Both the position numbers and the translations under genes were made by a program. From the NCBI RefSeq assembly GCF_900141745.1, contig NZ_FSRM01000002.1, positions 3,772,530 through 3,836,529 on the forward strand: a stretch of 64,000 nucleotides of DNA, written 5' to 3'. The stretch comes from Paraburkholderia phenazinium (GTDB taxonomy: Bacteria; Pseudomonadota; Gammaproteobacteria; Burkholderiales; Burkholderiaceae). The notes beneath the pieces were generated by a model. The model did no database searches. It saw only the letters and a list, made by a program, of their open reading frames with translations, and was not told the DNA's origin. Shown here piece by piece: positions 1-8,339 of the stretch (position 1 is its first letter; each line of letters opens with the position of its first letter).

Positions 1-1139
1 GCTATCTGAGCGACGCAGTGCGGAAACGGCCGAATCTGACGATCCGCACTCACCTCCTCGCCGAGCGCATCCACTTCGAAGACGTGCGTGCGACGGGTGC
101 GCGATTGCGGCACGAAGACGGTTCGACAGAAGATCTCTACGCGAAGGAAACCATCGTTTGCTCAGGCGCAATTCATAGTCCCGCGCTGCTGCTGCGCAGC
201 GGCATCGGCCCAGCCGCCGACCTTGCCGCACTCGGCATTCCCCTCGTGGCCGATTTACCCGGGGTGGGCCGCAACCTGATGGAGCATCCTTCGATCGCCG
301 TTTCCGCCTGGCTGCCGCGCGCCGGCCGCACGCCGTACCCGGAAGAGCATCACGAGCAGGCCATTGTGCGCTTCTCCTCCCGCTTGCCGGACACCGTAGC
401 CGGCGACATGCACGGTGCGATCCTGTCACGCTCCGGCTGGCATTCGATCGGATACCGGCTTGGTACGATATTCTTCTGGGTGAACAAATCGTACTCGCGC
501 GGCCAGCTAAAACTCACCTCAGCGGATCCGCGCGACGAACCGTCGGTCGAATTCAACATGCTGTCCGACCCGCGCGACCTCGAGCGCCTGAAGCTCGCAA
601 TGCGCCTTGGCGCTACCACGCTTGCCGGGACTTCAATGGCAGGGATGCGCGGCACGGTCTTTCCGTCGAGCTATTCGCCGCGTGTCGCGAAAGTCGCGGT
701 GCCCGGCAGGTTCAACGCACTACAGCGTGGCGCGCTCAGCGCACTGCTCGATGTCGCGGGGCCGCTGCGTGGCTGGCTGATTCGCCGGCTGATTACCCAG
801 GGCGTCACGATCGAAAACCTGCTCGCCGACGATGCAGCATTAACCCACTTCGTCACGCGCTCAGTGGGCTGCACCTGGCATCCATCCGGCACTTGCCGGA
901 TGGGCTCGCCCGACGACCCTCAAGCGGTGACCGACGCGAGCGGCTCCGTGCGGGGCGTCGAAGGCTTGCGTGTGTGCGATGCATCGCTGATGCCGTCGAT
1001 CCCCTGCGCCAACACGAATATCCCGACCATCATGATCGCCGAACGCATCGCCGATATGATCAGGCTCGCGCAGCCGGCCTGCGAGTCACCACAATCGTCA
1101 CAACCAGACATAAGGTCAGCGCAGTCAGCAAGGTACTGA
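1..1139 (+). CDS. GMC family oxidoreductase (choline/alcohol dehydrogenase-like), 5' end cut off
   Basis: Flavin-dependent oxidoreductase that would oxidise an alcohol such as choline. The window starts inside the gene; the reading frame is open from base 3, so about the last 379 residues are present and the N-terminal FAD-binding fold is mostly missing. Visible family signatures are the SGAIHSPALLLRSGIG block (GMC signature 2), and the C-terminal CTWHPSGTCRMG block, where the His is the usual catalytic residue, followed by CANTNIPTIMIAERIAD. The 3' end overlaps the convergent ABC permease by 80 bases. The position beside an amine importer with an amine-oxidase-like gene suggests a role in amine or amino-alcohol catabolism, which is inference. 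The exact substrate cannot be told from this part. Confidence 0.93.
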   Translation, partial: YLSDAVRKRPNLTIRTHLLAERIHFEDVRATGARLRHEDGSTEDLYAKETIVCSGAIHSPALLLRSGIGPAADLAALGIPLVADLPGVGRNLMEHPSIAVSAWLPRAGRTPYPEEHHEQAIVRFSSRLPDTVAGDMHGAILSRSGWHSIGYRLGTIFFWVNKSYSRGQLKLTSADPRDEPSVEFNMLSDPRDLERLKLAMRLGATTLAGTSMAGMRGTVFPSSYSPRVAKVAVPGRFNALQRGALSALLDVAGPLRGWLIRRLITQGVTIENLLADDAALTHFVTRSVGCTWHPSGTCRMGSPDDPQAVTDASGSVRGVEGLRVCDASLMPSIPCANTNIPTIMIAERIADMIRLAQPACESPQSSQPDIRSAQSARY

Positions 1140-1851
1140 TCGCCGCAATCGTCGGGTCGATTTCATCGCGCAGCGCGACGAACATCCGCCGCGTGAGCGT
1201 CTGATTGTCGCCACCGGAGACGAACAGTGCGACCACGGTTTCATCGAGCGCCTGAATGAACACGAACACCGCGGCGGAAATCACGCTCGATCGAATCTGC
1301 GGCAGCGTCACCGTCATAAAGCTGCGCAAGCGGTTCATGCCGAGACTGCGGGCTACCATCTCCTGGGTCTGATCGAAGGTCCGCAGATCCGCGCTCACGG
1401 AAATCAGCACGTACGGCAGACCGAGCATCGTGTCGGCGAGAATCAACCCGGTCATGCTGTTGACGAGCCCCGTATGCGCATACACGAAGAACACCCCGAC
1501 CGCGACGATGATGACCGGCACCATCAATGGCAGCATCAGCACGAGACGCACATAGCGCATGCTCCAGTGGGTGCCGTTCTGGATCCCATACGCCGCCGCG
1601 ACGCCAAGCGGCGTAGCGATCAAGGCCGCGGACACGGAAGCCGTCAGCGTGGTGCGCGCGGCCGCCATCCATGTCGGACTGCCGACGAATGCTTCGTACC
1701 AGCGCAGCGAGTAGGCCGGCGGCGGGAAGGTCATAAAGCGCGTGTCGGAAAACGACAGCGGCACGACGATCAGAACCGGCACGATCAGAAACAGCAGGAT
1801 CAGAACGACCACCGCGCCTAAAACAAGCTTGCCGGATGCGGATTTTTTCAT
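1060..1851 (-). CDS. ABC transporter permease, PotC-like
   Basis: Inner-membrane permease of a spermidine/putrescine-type ABC importer, 263 residues. The start ATG at 1851 (MKKSASGK) overlaps the stop of the upstream permease as ATGA, which fixes the start against a longer upstream reading frame. A first membrane segment at about residues 9-31 is followed by the PotC-type 'ADTMLGLPYVLISV' region and the EAA-like loop near 'MVARSLGMNRLRSFMTVTLPQI', which docks on the ATPase. It is the last gene of the leftward operon 5980-1060 and its tail overlaps the GMC oxidoreductase gene on the other strand. Confidence 0.93.
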   Translation of the reverse strand: MKKSASGKLVLGAVVVLILLFLIVPVLIVVPLSFSDTRFMTFPPPAYSLRWYEAFVGSPTWMAAARTTLTASVSAALIATPLGVAAAYGIQNGTHWSMRYVRLVLMLPLMVPVIIVAVGVFFVYAHTGLVNSMTGLILADTMLGLPYVLISVSADLRTFDQTQEMVARSLGMNRLRSFMTVTLPQIRSSVISAAVFVFIQALDETVVALFVSGGDNQTLTRRMFVALRDEIDPTIAAISTLLTALTLCLVVTIVVTRRPAARA

Positions 1852-2807
1852 TTCGCCCCCAAGGTCTTCTCGAGCGGTATCACGCGACTCACAGCGTAGA
1901 AGATCGCAAATACGCAAACGAGCAGCACCACGCTGACGGCGCTCGCTGCCCCCCACCTGTCGTAGAGCTCCACATTACGGCTGACGAGCATCGACACCAT
2001 CATCGATCTGCCGCCGCCCATCAGCTCCGGGGTGATGTAAAAGCCGAGGCAAAGAATGAACACAAGGGTGGCACCCGCGAGCACGCCGCTTAACGACAGC
2101 GGCAAAAACACCCGCAGAAATACGTGCAACGGCGAGCCGCCGAGACTCGCTCCCGCATGCACGAGGTTCTCCGGAATCTTCTGCATTGCCGAGTACAGCG
2201 GCAAGACCATGAACGGCAGCAGGATATGCACCATGGCGATGATCGTGCCCAACTGGTTGTAGGCCAGTTGCAACGGATGATCGATCACACCCATCGACAG
2301 CAGCGTCTTGTTGACGAGCCCCGTACGCTGCAGCAGCACGAGCCACGCGTAAGTGCGCACCAGCACGCTGGTCCAGAACGGCAGAATCACGAGGCCCAGC
2401 ACGAGCGCGCTCAGTTTCGGCGGCAACGCGGCGGCCGCATACGCGACCGGGTAGCCCAGCAGCAGCGTAACGAGCGTGACGATAAAGCTAAGCTTGAAAG
2501 TAAGCGCGAACGTGGCTCCGTAGGCGCTGTCGGTGAAAATGCGCCGGTAATTCTCGAGCGTAAAGCCGTCGGCATAGATCGATTGCCAGGAAAGCCACGC
2601 GAGCGGCACCACCAGCAACACGACGATCACGATCAGCGCCGGCGCGATCAGCAGCAGCATCGTGCGGTCCTCGCGGCGCTGATACCGCACTGCCGCGTTG
2701 GCCCTGTCGACTGCATCGGCCGCATCGGCCTTGTCGGCCGCGAAAGAAGGCATCCACCCGTCTCCTGCAGAAGTTCGCCCCGCGGTAGCGTCGCGCTGAA
2801 CTGACAT
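1848..2807 (-). CDS. ABC transporter permease, PotB-like
   Basis: Second membrane subunit of the same importer, 319 residues. I start it at the ATG at 2807 (MSVQRDAT), which shares one base with the stop of the upstream flavoprotein gene (TGATG). It has an unusually long hydrophilic N-terminus of about 47 residues, rich in Ala and Asp, before the first membrane segment (MLLLIAPALIVIVVLLV). The EAA-like loop is 'LVHAGASLGGSPLHVFLRVFLPLS'. Family knowledge: PotB and PotC form the heterodimeric channel and PotA drives it. No periplasmic binding protein gene is present in this operon within the window. Confidence 0.93.
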   Translation of the reverse strand: MSVQRDATAGRTSAGDGWMPSFAADKADAADAVDRANAAVRYQRREDRTMLLLIAPALIVIVVLLVVPLAWLSWQSIYADGFTLENYRRIFTDSAYGATFALTFKLSFIVTLVTLLLGYPVAYAAAALPPKLSALVLGLVILPFWTSVLVRTYAWLVLLQRTGLVNKTLLSMGVIDHPLQLAYNQLGTIIAMVHILLPFMVLPLYSAMQKIPENLVHAGASLGGSPLHVFLRVFLPLSLSGVLAGATLVFILCLGFYITPELMGGGRSMMVSMLVSRNVELYDRWGAASAVSVVLLVCVFAIFYAVSRVIPLEKTLGAK

Positions 2808-4120
2808 CACGCACCTATTGCATCGAGAAACTGATACCACGCCGCGACCATCCGCACACCCGGCGAGCGCAACGCATGAAAAGGCACCGGTTGCAAACCG
2901 TTCGTTGCGAGCAGCGACAATTCCGGCTTGTCGCCGAGCGCGAGCGCCGCCGCCTGCTGACCGAGCAGGCTGGCCATCGCCACACCTGCTCCGTTGTACC
3001 CCAGACAAAATGTCGTGACAGCATCGCTGCGCCCGATATGCGGCAATTGATCGAAGGTCATGCCGACGTAACCCGACCAGCGGTACTCCACCTTTACACT
3101 GGTGAGGTCCGGAAACAGCGCGACCATCGCGCGCTGCAGCGCATCAAAACCGGCGAGTTGTCCTTCCTTGCCAAACGCATCGCGTCCACCGAACACCATC
3201 CGGCCATCTGCCTTACGGAACCACTTCATCATGCGCCGCGTTTCGGTATAGCTGCGCTGCTCCACCATCAGACGTGCATCGAGTTCGGCGGGTAAACGCT
3301 CAGTTGCAATGATCGCGCTGCGAAACGGCACGAGCGTACGCTGATAAGCACCGGTGGCCGGCGTCAGACTGGAATACGCGTTCGTCGCGACTATCACCTG
3401 TTTGGCCCGCACCGTACCGCCCGGCGTGCGTATCAGCACGCCTTCGCCGTCGCGCTGCATGTCGATCGCCGGACTCGACTCGTAGATCGGCACCTTGCGG
3501 GTCGTCAAACCGGCTGCGATACCCTGCACGTAGCGCAGCGGCAGGATCGTGCCGGCGTCGGCGCTCAATACGCCGCCGACGAAAGCATTCGAACCGGTCT
3601 CGCGCGCCACCTCGGCCCGCGATTGCACAGACATCGACGTATCGCCGAGCGCCTGTCGCACCCAGTCCGCTTCGGCACGAATCGTTGCGAAAGCGCGCTC
3701 CGTATGCGCGCAGCGCAAGCTGCCAGTGTGCTGAAAATGCGCGTCGTGAAGCTTGAATTCATCGACCAGCGACTCAACCACTCGCACGCCTTCGTGCGCG
3801 AGGCGATGCATCGTGCGGGCCGTATCAATGCCATGCAGCCGTGCGATGGTCGGAAACGAGAGGCGGAATTTCGACGACACCACGCCACCGTTACGGCCAC
3901 TCGCGCCCCAACCGACCGGGTTGGCATCGAGCACCACCGTCTCCGCGCCGCGTTTTTGCAATGCGTACGCAGCACAAAGCCCCGAATAGCCGGCGCCGAT
4001 CACCGCCACCTCGGTCACCAGATCGCGGGCCAACGGTGCACCGGTGCTAACGGGCGCCGTCGCGCCGCCCATCGCGGACCACAGCGACGCAGCGGACTGC
4101 CGGGCGGCAGGCGGCTTCAT
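2807..4120 (-). CDS. FAD-dependent oxidoreductase, DAO/PuuB-like
   Basis: Flavoprotein of the D-amino acid oxidase/glycine oxidase superfamily, 437 residues. The dinucleotide-binding motif VAVIGAGYSGLCAAYAL is at about residues 37-53, and the 'GWGASGRNGGVVSSKF' block is typical of the gamma-glutamylputrescine oxidase (PuuB) and OrdL group. The C-terminal 'YNGAGVAMASLLGQQAA' closes the FAD site. It is translationally coupled to the upstream HAD gene (ATGA at 4117-4120) and to the downstream permease. Placing the oxidase inside the transporter operon implies that it acts on the imported compound, probably an amine or amino acid derivative; this is inference. Confidence 0.92.
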   Translation of the reverse strand: MKPPAARQSAASLWSAMGGATAPVSTGAPLARDLVTEVAVIGAGYSGLCAAYALQKRGAETVVLDANPVGWGASGRNGGVVSSKFRLSFPTIARLHGIDTARTMHRLAHEGVRVVESLVDEFKLHDAHFQHTGSLRCAHTERAFATIRAEADWVRQALGDTSMSVQSRAEVARETGSNAFVGGVLSADAGTILPLRYVQGIAAGLTTRKVPIYESSPAIDMQRDGEGVLIRTPGGTVRAKQVIVATNAYSSLTPATGAYQRTLVPFRSAIIATERLPAELDARLMVEQRSYTETRRMMKWFRKADGRMVFGGRDAFGKEGQLAGFDALQRAMVALFPDLTSVKVEYRWSGYVGMTFDQLPHIGRSDAVTTFCLGYNGAGVAMASLLGQQAAALALGDKPELSLLATNGLQPVPFHALRSPGVRMVAAWYQFLDAIGA

Positions 4121-4833
4121 GCGGCGACCTGCTCCTCGGCCTCGACCGCGTCAGCGAGTGCCTTGAGCGTCGCAAACCTGAAGTCGGGTGTAGTCACGCG
4201 CTCGGGTATCGGCGTGGCGCCGAACCCTTGCAGCCCCTGACGGCGCTCGATCCAGCACACCGTATACCCAAGCTCGCGAGCCACGCCGATGTCGTGATAC
4301 TGGCTTTGCGCAACGTGCAGGATGTCGCCGAACTTATAGCCGAAGGCGGACTGGCGTCCGCGGTTATAGGCGAAGAACTGTGGGTCCGGCTTCGCAACGC
4401 CGGTTTCGTCGGCGGTAACGCTGTCGTCGAACGGATCGCCGAGCGTGTGCGCATACGCCGACAAGGCCACGCGATCGGCATTGGTCATCGCCACCAGCCG
4501 GAAGTGCCGGCGCAGGCGCTGCAACGCCGCCACCGAATCGTCAAACGCGGGCCAGTCGAGCACGTCGCGCTGAAAAGCAGCGGCCGTCTGCGGATCGGCG
4601 GGCAGGCCCAGTTCAGCCGCCAACGACTGGTAGACGCTCGCCATCGCGTGGCTGGAGCGGCCCGGATACGTCGCACGGCCACGGATGTACGGTTCGAAGA
4701 TCTGGTCGTCGGTCAAATTGCGGGCCGCTTCGCCGCCGAGCCGCCGGACCGATTCCAGCACGCCTTTTTCAAAGTTGATCAGCGTGCCGACGACATCGAA
4801 CGTCAGCACCTTGAAATCGGTCAGTTTTTTCAT
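4117..4833 (-). CDS. HAD-superfamily hydrolase, haloacid dehalogenase type II-like
   Basis: A 238-residue HAD hydrolase. Motif I is 'TFDVVGT' near residue 12, with the nucleophile Asp present and Gly two residues before Thr, as in the type II haloacid dehalogenase group, which lacks the second Asp of phosphatases. The motif II Thr/Asn area is 'LVAMTNAD' and the motif III Lys region is 'ETGVAKPDPQFF'. A Shine-Dalgarno AGAGGAA lies upstream of the ATG. It lies between the ATPase gene and the flavoprotein gene. Similar HAD genes are often found with amine importers, but the substrate is unknown; a role in clearing a by-product is only a guess. Confidence 0.88.
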   Translation of the reverse strand: MKKLTDFKVLTFDVVGTLINFEKGVLESVRRLGGEAARNLTDDQIFEPYIRGRATYPGRSSHAMASVYQSLAAELGLPADPQTAAAFQRDVLDWPAFDDSVAALQRLRRHFRLVAMTNADRVALSAYAHTLGDPFDDSVTADETGVAKPDPQFFAYNRGRQSAFGYKFGDILHVAQSQYHDIGVARELGYTVCWIERRQGLQGFGATPIPERVTTPDFRFATLKALADAVEAEEQVAA

Positions 4834-4897
4834 TCGTATTCCTCTTCAGTTTTATGTGAACCCTGGATGAGAGAGCCCGGCAATCCGGGCACATGAA

Positions 4898-5980
4898 TCA
4901 GGCGGGCACGACTATGGTGTCCTGCGGGTCGAGCACCACGGTCATCTCCATGCCGGGCGCGGGAATCTGCAGACGGGCGTGGTAACTGCCCGGCTGGCGC
5001 AAGCTGATTGCCGTACCATCCGGCAGCGTCGCGAAGACGCGCAGGCTTTCGCCCTGATACAGCACCTCGGTCACGCGGCAACGCAGCTGGTTGAGCTGCG
5101 CGCCGTTGTCATCACGACTGTCGTGGATGCGCAGCTTCTCCGTCTGCACCGCCAGCAGCAAAGCCTCGGCACGCGGCAGCGGATGCGCTGTGCGCAGCAC
5201 CGTCGCCCCCAGCAGCACCGCATCGGCGCCGGCACGTGTCACGCTCAACAATGTCGCTTCACCGATAAAACTCGCCACAAAGGCATCGCGCGGCCGGTCG
5301 TACAGATGCTCAGGCGTATCGACCTGCACGAGGCGGCCGTTGCGCAACACGGCAACGCGGTCGCTCATCGTCAGCGCCTCGCGCTGATCGTGCGTCACAT
5401 AGACGATCGTCGCGCCCAGCTTTCTGTGCAGGCGGCGCAGTTCGATCTGCATGGTTTCGCGCAGTTGCTTGTCGAGCGCGGAGAGCGGCTCGTCCATCAG
5501 GATCAGTTGCGGCTCGAATACCATGGCGCGGGCGAGCGCCACGCGCTGACGCTGCCCACCGGATAGCTGCGCAATGCGCCGGCCTTCGTAACCGCTCAAC
5601 TCGACCATCGCGAGCGCATCCGATACTTTCTTCGCCCAGCCCGACTTCGGCTGGCGCCGCGCGCGCAGCGGATAGGCCACGTTCTCGCCGACCGTCATAT
5701 GCGGAAACAGCGCGTAGTTCTGAAACACGATGCCGATGTCGCGTTTATGGGGCGGCGCAAATGTAATATCACGGCCACCCACCCACACCGAGCCCGAACT
5801 CGGCTGCACGAAGCCGCCCAGAATGCCGAGCAGCGTGGTCTTGCCCGACCCGGACGGCCCGAGCAGCGAAACGAATTCGCCCGGCGCGATGTCGATGGAC
5901 ACGTCGTCGAGCGCGACCACCGGACCGTAGCGCCGCGCTGCCGAACGGATCGACACGTCTGCTTTCGCTCTTGCGTCCAT
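4898..5980 (-). CDS. ABC transporter ATP-binding protein, PotA-like
   Basis: Cytoplasmic ATPase of the importer, 360 residues. Walker A is GPSGSGKTT (about residues 40-48), the Q-loop is 'VFQNYALFPHMTV', the signature is LSGGQRQRVALARA, Walker B is 'LILMDEP', and the switch His is in 'YVTHDQREAL'. The last 100 residues form a TOBE-type regulatory domain. It is the first gene of the leftward operon, with GGGAAA placed before the ATG at 5980. The divergent LysR gene starts 100 bases away, so the shared region 5981-6079 probably holds both promoters. Sixty-four bases separate it from the HAD gene, the only real gap in the operon. Confidence 0.95.
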   Translation of the reverse strand: MDARAKADVSIRSAARRYGPVVALDDVSIDIAPGEFVSLLGPSGSGKTTLLGILGGFVQPSSGSVWVGGRDITFAPPHKRDIGIVFQNYALFPHMTVGENVAYPLRARRQPKSGWAKKVSDALAMVELSGYEGRRIAQLSGGQRQRVALARAMVFEPQLILMDEPLSALDKQLRETMQIELRRLHRKLGATIVYVTHDQREALTMSDRVAVLRNGRLVQVDTPEHLYDRPRDAFVASFIGEATLLSVTRAGADAVLLGATVLRTAHPLPRAEALLLAVQTEKLRIHDSRDDNGAQLNQLRCRVTEVLYQGESLRVFATLPDGTAISLRQPGSYHARLQIPAPGMEMTVVLDPQDTIVVPA

Positions 5981-6079
5981 GCTTGTTTCCCGTCCACAGG
6001 ACCATCGGTTAGAAAAATATACGTGGCTGTTATTTCGTCAGCAATTCCCAAATTGTTGGATCAGGCATAACATCACGTC

Positions 6080-7045
6080 ATGCCCAATCTCCGCCGCAAA
6101 CTCCCCAGCGCCAATGCCCTGTTCGTGTTCGAGGCCGCGGCGCGGTGCGGCAACTTCACGCGTGCCGCCGAAGAGCTATATGTCAGCCAGCCGGCCGTGA
6201 GCCGCATGCTGGCGCGCATGGAAGACCACCTTGGGGTGCAACTGTTCGAGCGCGTGCGCGGCGGCATCGAACTGACCGAGAACGGCAAGATCCTGTATCG
6301 GAAGATTTCGGAGGGGTTTGGCGGGATCGAATCCGCAATCCGCGAAATCGAGGCCAGGGCAACCGGCATCGAAACGGTGACCCTCTCGGTTTCAACCGCT
6401 TTCACCACACATTGGCTGATGCCGCGCATGAACCGCCTGAACCAGGCGTTTCCGGGCGTCGATCTGCGTTTCCAGCTGATTTCAGGCCGCATTGGCGGGC
6501 CGCTCGTCGACGTCGACCTCGGTATGCGCTTCAGGACCGACGAAGAAATCGACGAGCACTCGGCTCTCGTGATGCCGGAAGTCCTGCTACCGGTATGCAA
6601 TCGCCGCTATCACGAGCAACTGTTGCTGGACGCCGGCAGTCCGCACGACGACACCGTAATAAACATGGATGACGGCGAACGCGGCTGGCAGGAACGTTTC
6701 GCCGCGTTCGCCGAGCATCAGCGCAGGGCCGCGACCATGCTGAGCTTTTCCGACTATGCAATCGTGGTGCAGGCCGCCTTGCTGGGCCAGGGAGTCGCGC
6801 TGGGCTGGTTGAACGTGCTGTCGCACTGGCTGGCCGACGGTGCGCTGATCCCAGCTGAGCACGAACTGATCGTGACGGACCGGCGCTGCTGTCTGGTGTG
6901 GCCGGCAAGCCGTCCGTTGCGCCCGGTAGTGGCTGCGCTGCGCGACTGGATCATCGAGGAAGTGCATGCCGACATGATTCGCGTCGACGCGGCCTACCCC
7001 GATCTGTGCCTCGCAGCCACGCTGCGCAATGGTAAAGCGCTTTAG
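6080..7045 (+). CDS. LysR family regulator, GcvA-like
   Basis: DNA-binding transcription regulator of 321 residues. The N-terminal winged helix spans about residues 8-66, with the recognition helix around 'AAEELYVSQPAVSRMLARMEDHLG'. The remaining part is a periplasmic-binding-protein-like effector domain. The 'LPSANALFVFEAAARCGNFTRAAEEL' opening is characteristic of the GcvA subgroup. It is divergent from the importer operon beginning at 5980, the standard arrangement for a LysR protein that controls its neighbour, so it probably responds to the amine-type substrate or its product. It ends at a strong two-way terminator. Confidence 0.94.
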   Translation: MPNLRRKLPSANALFVFEAAARCGNFTRAAEELYVSQPAVSRMLARMEDHLGVQLFERVRGGIELTENGKILYRKISEGFGGIESAIREIEARATGIETVTLSVSTAFTTHWLMPRMNRLNQAFPGVDLRFQLISGRIGGPLVDVDLGMRFRTDEEIDEHSALVMPEVLLPVCNRRYHEQLLLDAGSPHDDTVINMDDGERGWQERFAAFAEHQRRAATMLSFSDYAIVVQAALLGQGVALGWLNVLSHWLADGALIPAEHELIVTDRRCCLVWPASRPLRPVVAALRDWIIEEVHADMIRVDAAYPDLCLAATLRNGKAL

Positions 7046-7070
7046 CGGCAGCGCCGACGCGCGCCGCTAA
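7042..7070. terminator. Bidirectional hairpin terminator
   Basis: TTAGCGGC at 7042-7049 pairs with GCCGCTAA at 7063-7070, and an inner GCGC/GCGC pair extends the stem around a CGAC loop. It sits between two converging genes, the LysR gene ending at 7045 and the small gene ending at 7079, so it can stop transcription from both sides. Confidence 0.7.
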
Positions 7071-7078
7071 CCGTAAGC

Positions 7079-7288
7079 TCAATGCATCACGCCGAAGATC
7101 ACATCCGCGCCTTCCACCGGTGTGAGGCCGACCTTGAAATACCCTTCGAGCCGGTCCGCAACCGCTTCGTCGAGCGTAAACGGCGGCCGGATAAAGCCGA
7201 CCTTGACCGCATGTTCGTACCACGCAGTGATCCACGCGCGCAGGTCGACCACATACTGCGGCAGTCCGATATATTCGTCGTAAGCCAT
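7079..7288 (-). CDS. Small conserved-looking protein of unknown function (69 aa)
   Basis: A 69-residue protein that I do not recognise. AAGGAGA is placed four bases before its ATG, a strong ribosome site that argues for a real gene. The sequence is acidic to neutral with several aromatic residues (YDEYIGLPQYV, WITAWYEH) and no signal peptide or membrane segment. It lies 27 bases after another small gene, so the two are probably one transcript that ends at the hairpin at 7042-7070. Confidence 0.65.
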   Translation of the reverse strand: MAYDEYIGLPQYVVDLRAWITAWYEHAVKVGFIRPPFTLDEAVADRLEGYFKVGLTPVEGADVIFGVMH

Positions 7289-7315
7289 GATCTCTCCTTC
7301 CCCTTGGTCATGCCA

Positions 7316-7564
7316 TCAGGCGGCTAACCGGCCAACGCTCATTGCAGGCTGGCGATTCGCTGGCGGGAAAACATGCCAGCTGCCGTCGTCATGGCGGAAG
7401 AAAAACAGGGTGACTGGACCACTCGGGCAGTTCGCTTCGATGCACACCCGGCAAATGCGGCCGGATTGCGAACGTTGTGTCATCAATACGCGGAGCGGTT
7501 GGGCGCTGGCCGCACCAAGCCACTTCTCGACCAGAAAACGCAACGACCTTTCCGCAGTACTCAT
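7316..7564 (-). CDS. Small protein of unknown function (82 aa)
   Basis: An 82-residue protein with no recognised family. I start it at the ATG at 7564 because GGAGG lies four bases upstream; an in-frame earlier ATG at 7603 has no such site. It is basic at the N-terminus, has a 'CRVCIEANCPSGPVTLFFF' stretch with three cysteines that could bind a metal, and a 'HDDGSWHVFP' segment. No membrane helix. A TYAGG-N5-CYTAR element lies 100 bases upstream at 7664-7678. It probably forms an operon with the 69-residue gene after it. Confidence 0.6.
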   Translation of the reverse strand: MSTAERSLRFLVEKWLGAASAQPLRVLMTQRSQSGRICRVCIEANCPSGPVTLFFFRHDDGSWHVFPPANRQPAMSVGRLAA

Positions 7565-7663
7565 AGCCCCTCCGAGGTGCCCATGAAAGCATCGTAGGGT
7601 CAACGGAAATGCACCTGTATCGGGAGTGGCGGATGTTGGACGCCGGATCGGCTGATTCTCCGC

Positions 7664-7678
7664 TCAGGATTTCCCTAA
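7664..7678. promoter_or_regulatory. Candidate regulator site, TYAGG-N5-CYTAR family
   Basis: The sequence TCAGGATTTCCCTAA differs at one base from TTAGGATTTCCCTAA at 20580-20594 and is related to sites at 13570-13584 and 53795-53809. It lies 100 bases upstream of the small gene starting at 7564. The imperfect inverted repeat resembles sites bound by NarL/LuxR-type regulators, one of which is encoded right beside it. Binding is untested. Confidence 0.35.
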
Positions 7679-7706
7679 TAATCCTTAGACATTTAATGCG
7701 CGCTGG

Positions 7707-8339
7707 CTACTCGGCGGCCAGACCGTGCCTGATCGCATAGCGGATCAGCTCGGCGTTGTTCGCAAGACCCAGCTTTTGCATGAGACGCATCTTGTGAGTA
7801 CTGATGGTTTTCGCGCTGAGCGCGAGGGCCTCGGCGATGTCGTTGATGCTTTTGCCCGACGCCAGCATCTGCAGCACCTGAAATTCGCGGTCGGACAGAA
7901 TTTCGTGCGGCGGTGCATCGCCCGAGTGCGTCTCGAAGATGATCGCGTCAACCAGCTTCGGGTCGATAAAGCGGCCGCCGCTTGCCAGTTTGCGAATCGC
8001 GGTAAGCAGGACCTCGGGATCGCTATCCTTCGTCACATAGCCGGTCGCGCCCGCGCGCAAGGCCCGCGACACCACCTGAGCCTCGTTGTGGATGCTCAGC
8101 ACCAGCACCGGCAACGAAGGCTGCTCGGCACGCACGCGCCGGATCAGGTCGACGCCGCTGATGCCCGGCATGGTCATGTCGAGCAGCAACAGGTCGATCA
8201 CGCACGTGCGCAGCTTGTCGACGACTTCGGAGCCTTGTGCCGCCTCTCCGTTCACGACGATGTCGGCGGTCGTCGCGATGATCTGCTTCAGTCCGCCGCG
8301 CACGATAGCGTGGTCGTCTGCAATAAGTATCTTGATCAT
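7707..8339 (-). CDS. NarL/LuxR-family response regulator
   Basis: Two-component DNA-binding regulator of 210 residues. The receiver domain (1-118) has the acidic pair in 'ILIADDH', the phosphoacceptor Asp54 in 'LLLLDMTMPGISG', and the Lys in 'GYVTKDSD'. The C-terminal LuxR-type HTH (about 145-205) includes 'LSDREFQVLQMLASGKS' and 'LSAKTISTHKMRLMQKLG'. It is the last gene of a three-gene operon and is coupled to the kinase gene by an ATGA overlap at 8336-8339, so that kinase (8336-9964) is its likely partner. Confidence 0.95.
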   Translation of the reverse strand: MIKILIADDHAIVRGGLKQIIATTADIVVNGEAAQGSEVVDKLRTCVIDLLLLDMTMPGISGVDLIRRVRAEQPSLPVLVLSIHNEAQVVSRALRAGATGYVTKDSDPEVLLTAIRKLASGGRFIDPKLVDAIIFETHSGDAPPHEILSDREFQVLQMLASGKSINDIAEALALSAKTISTHKMRLMQKLGLANNAELIRYAIRHGLAAE

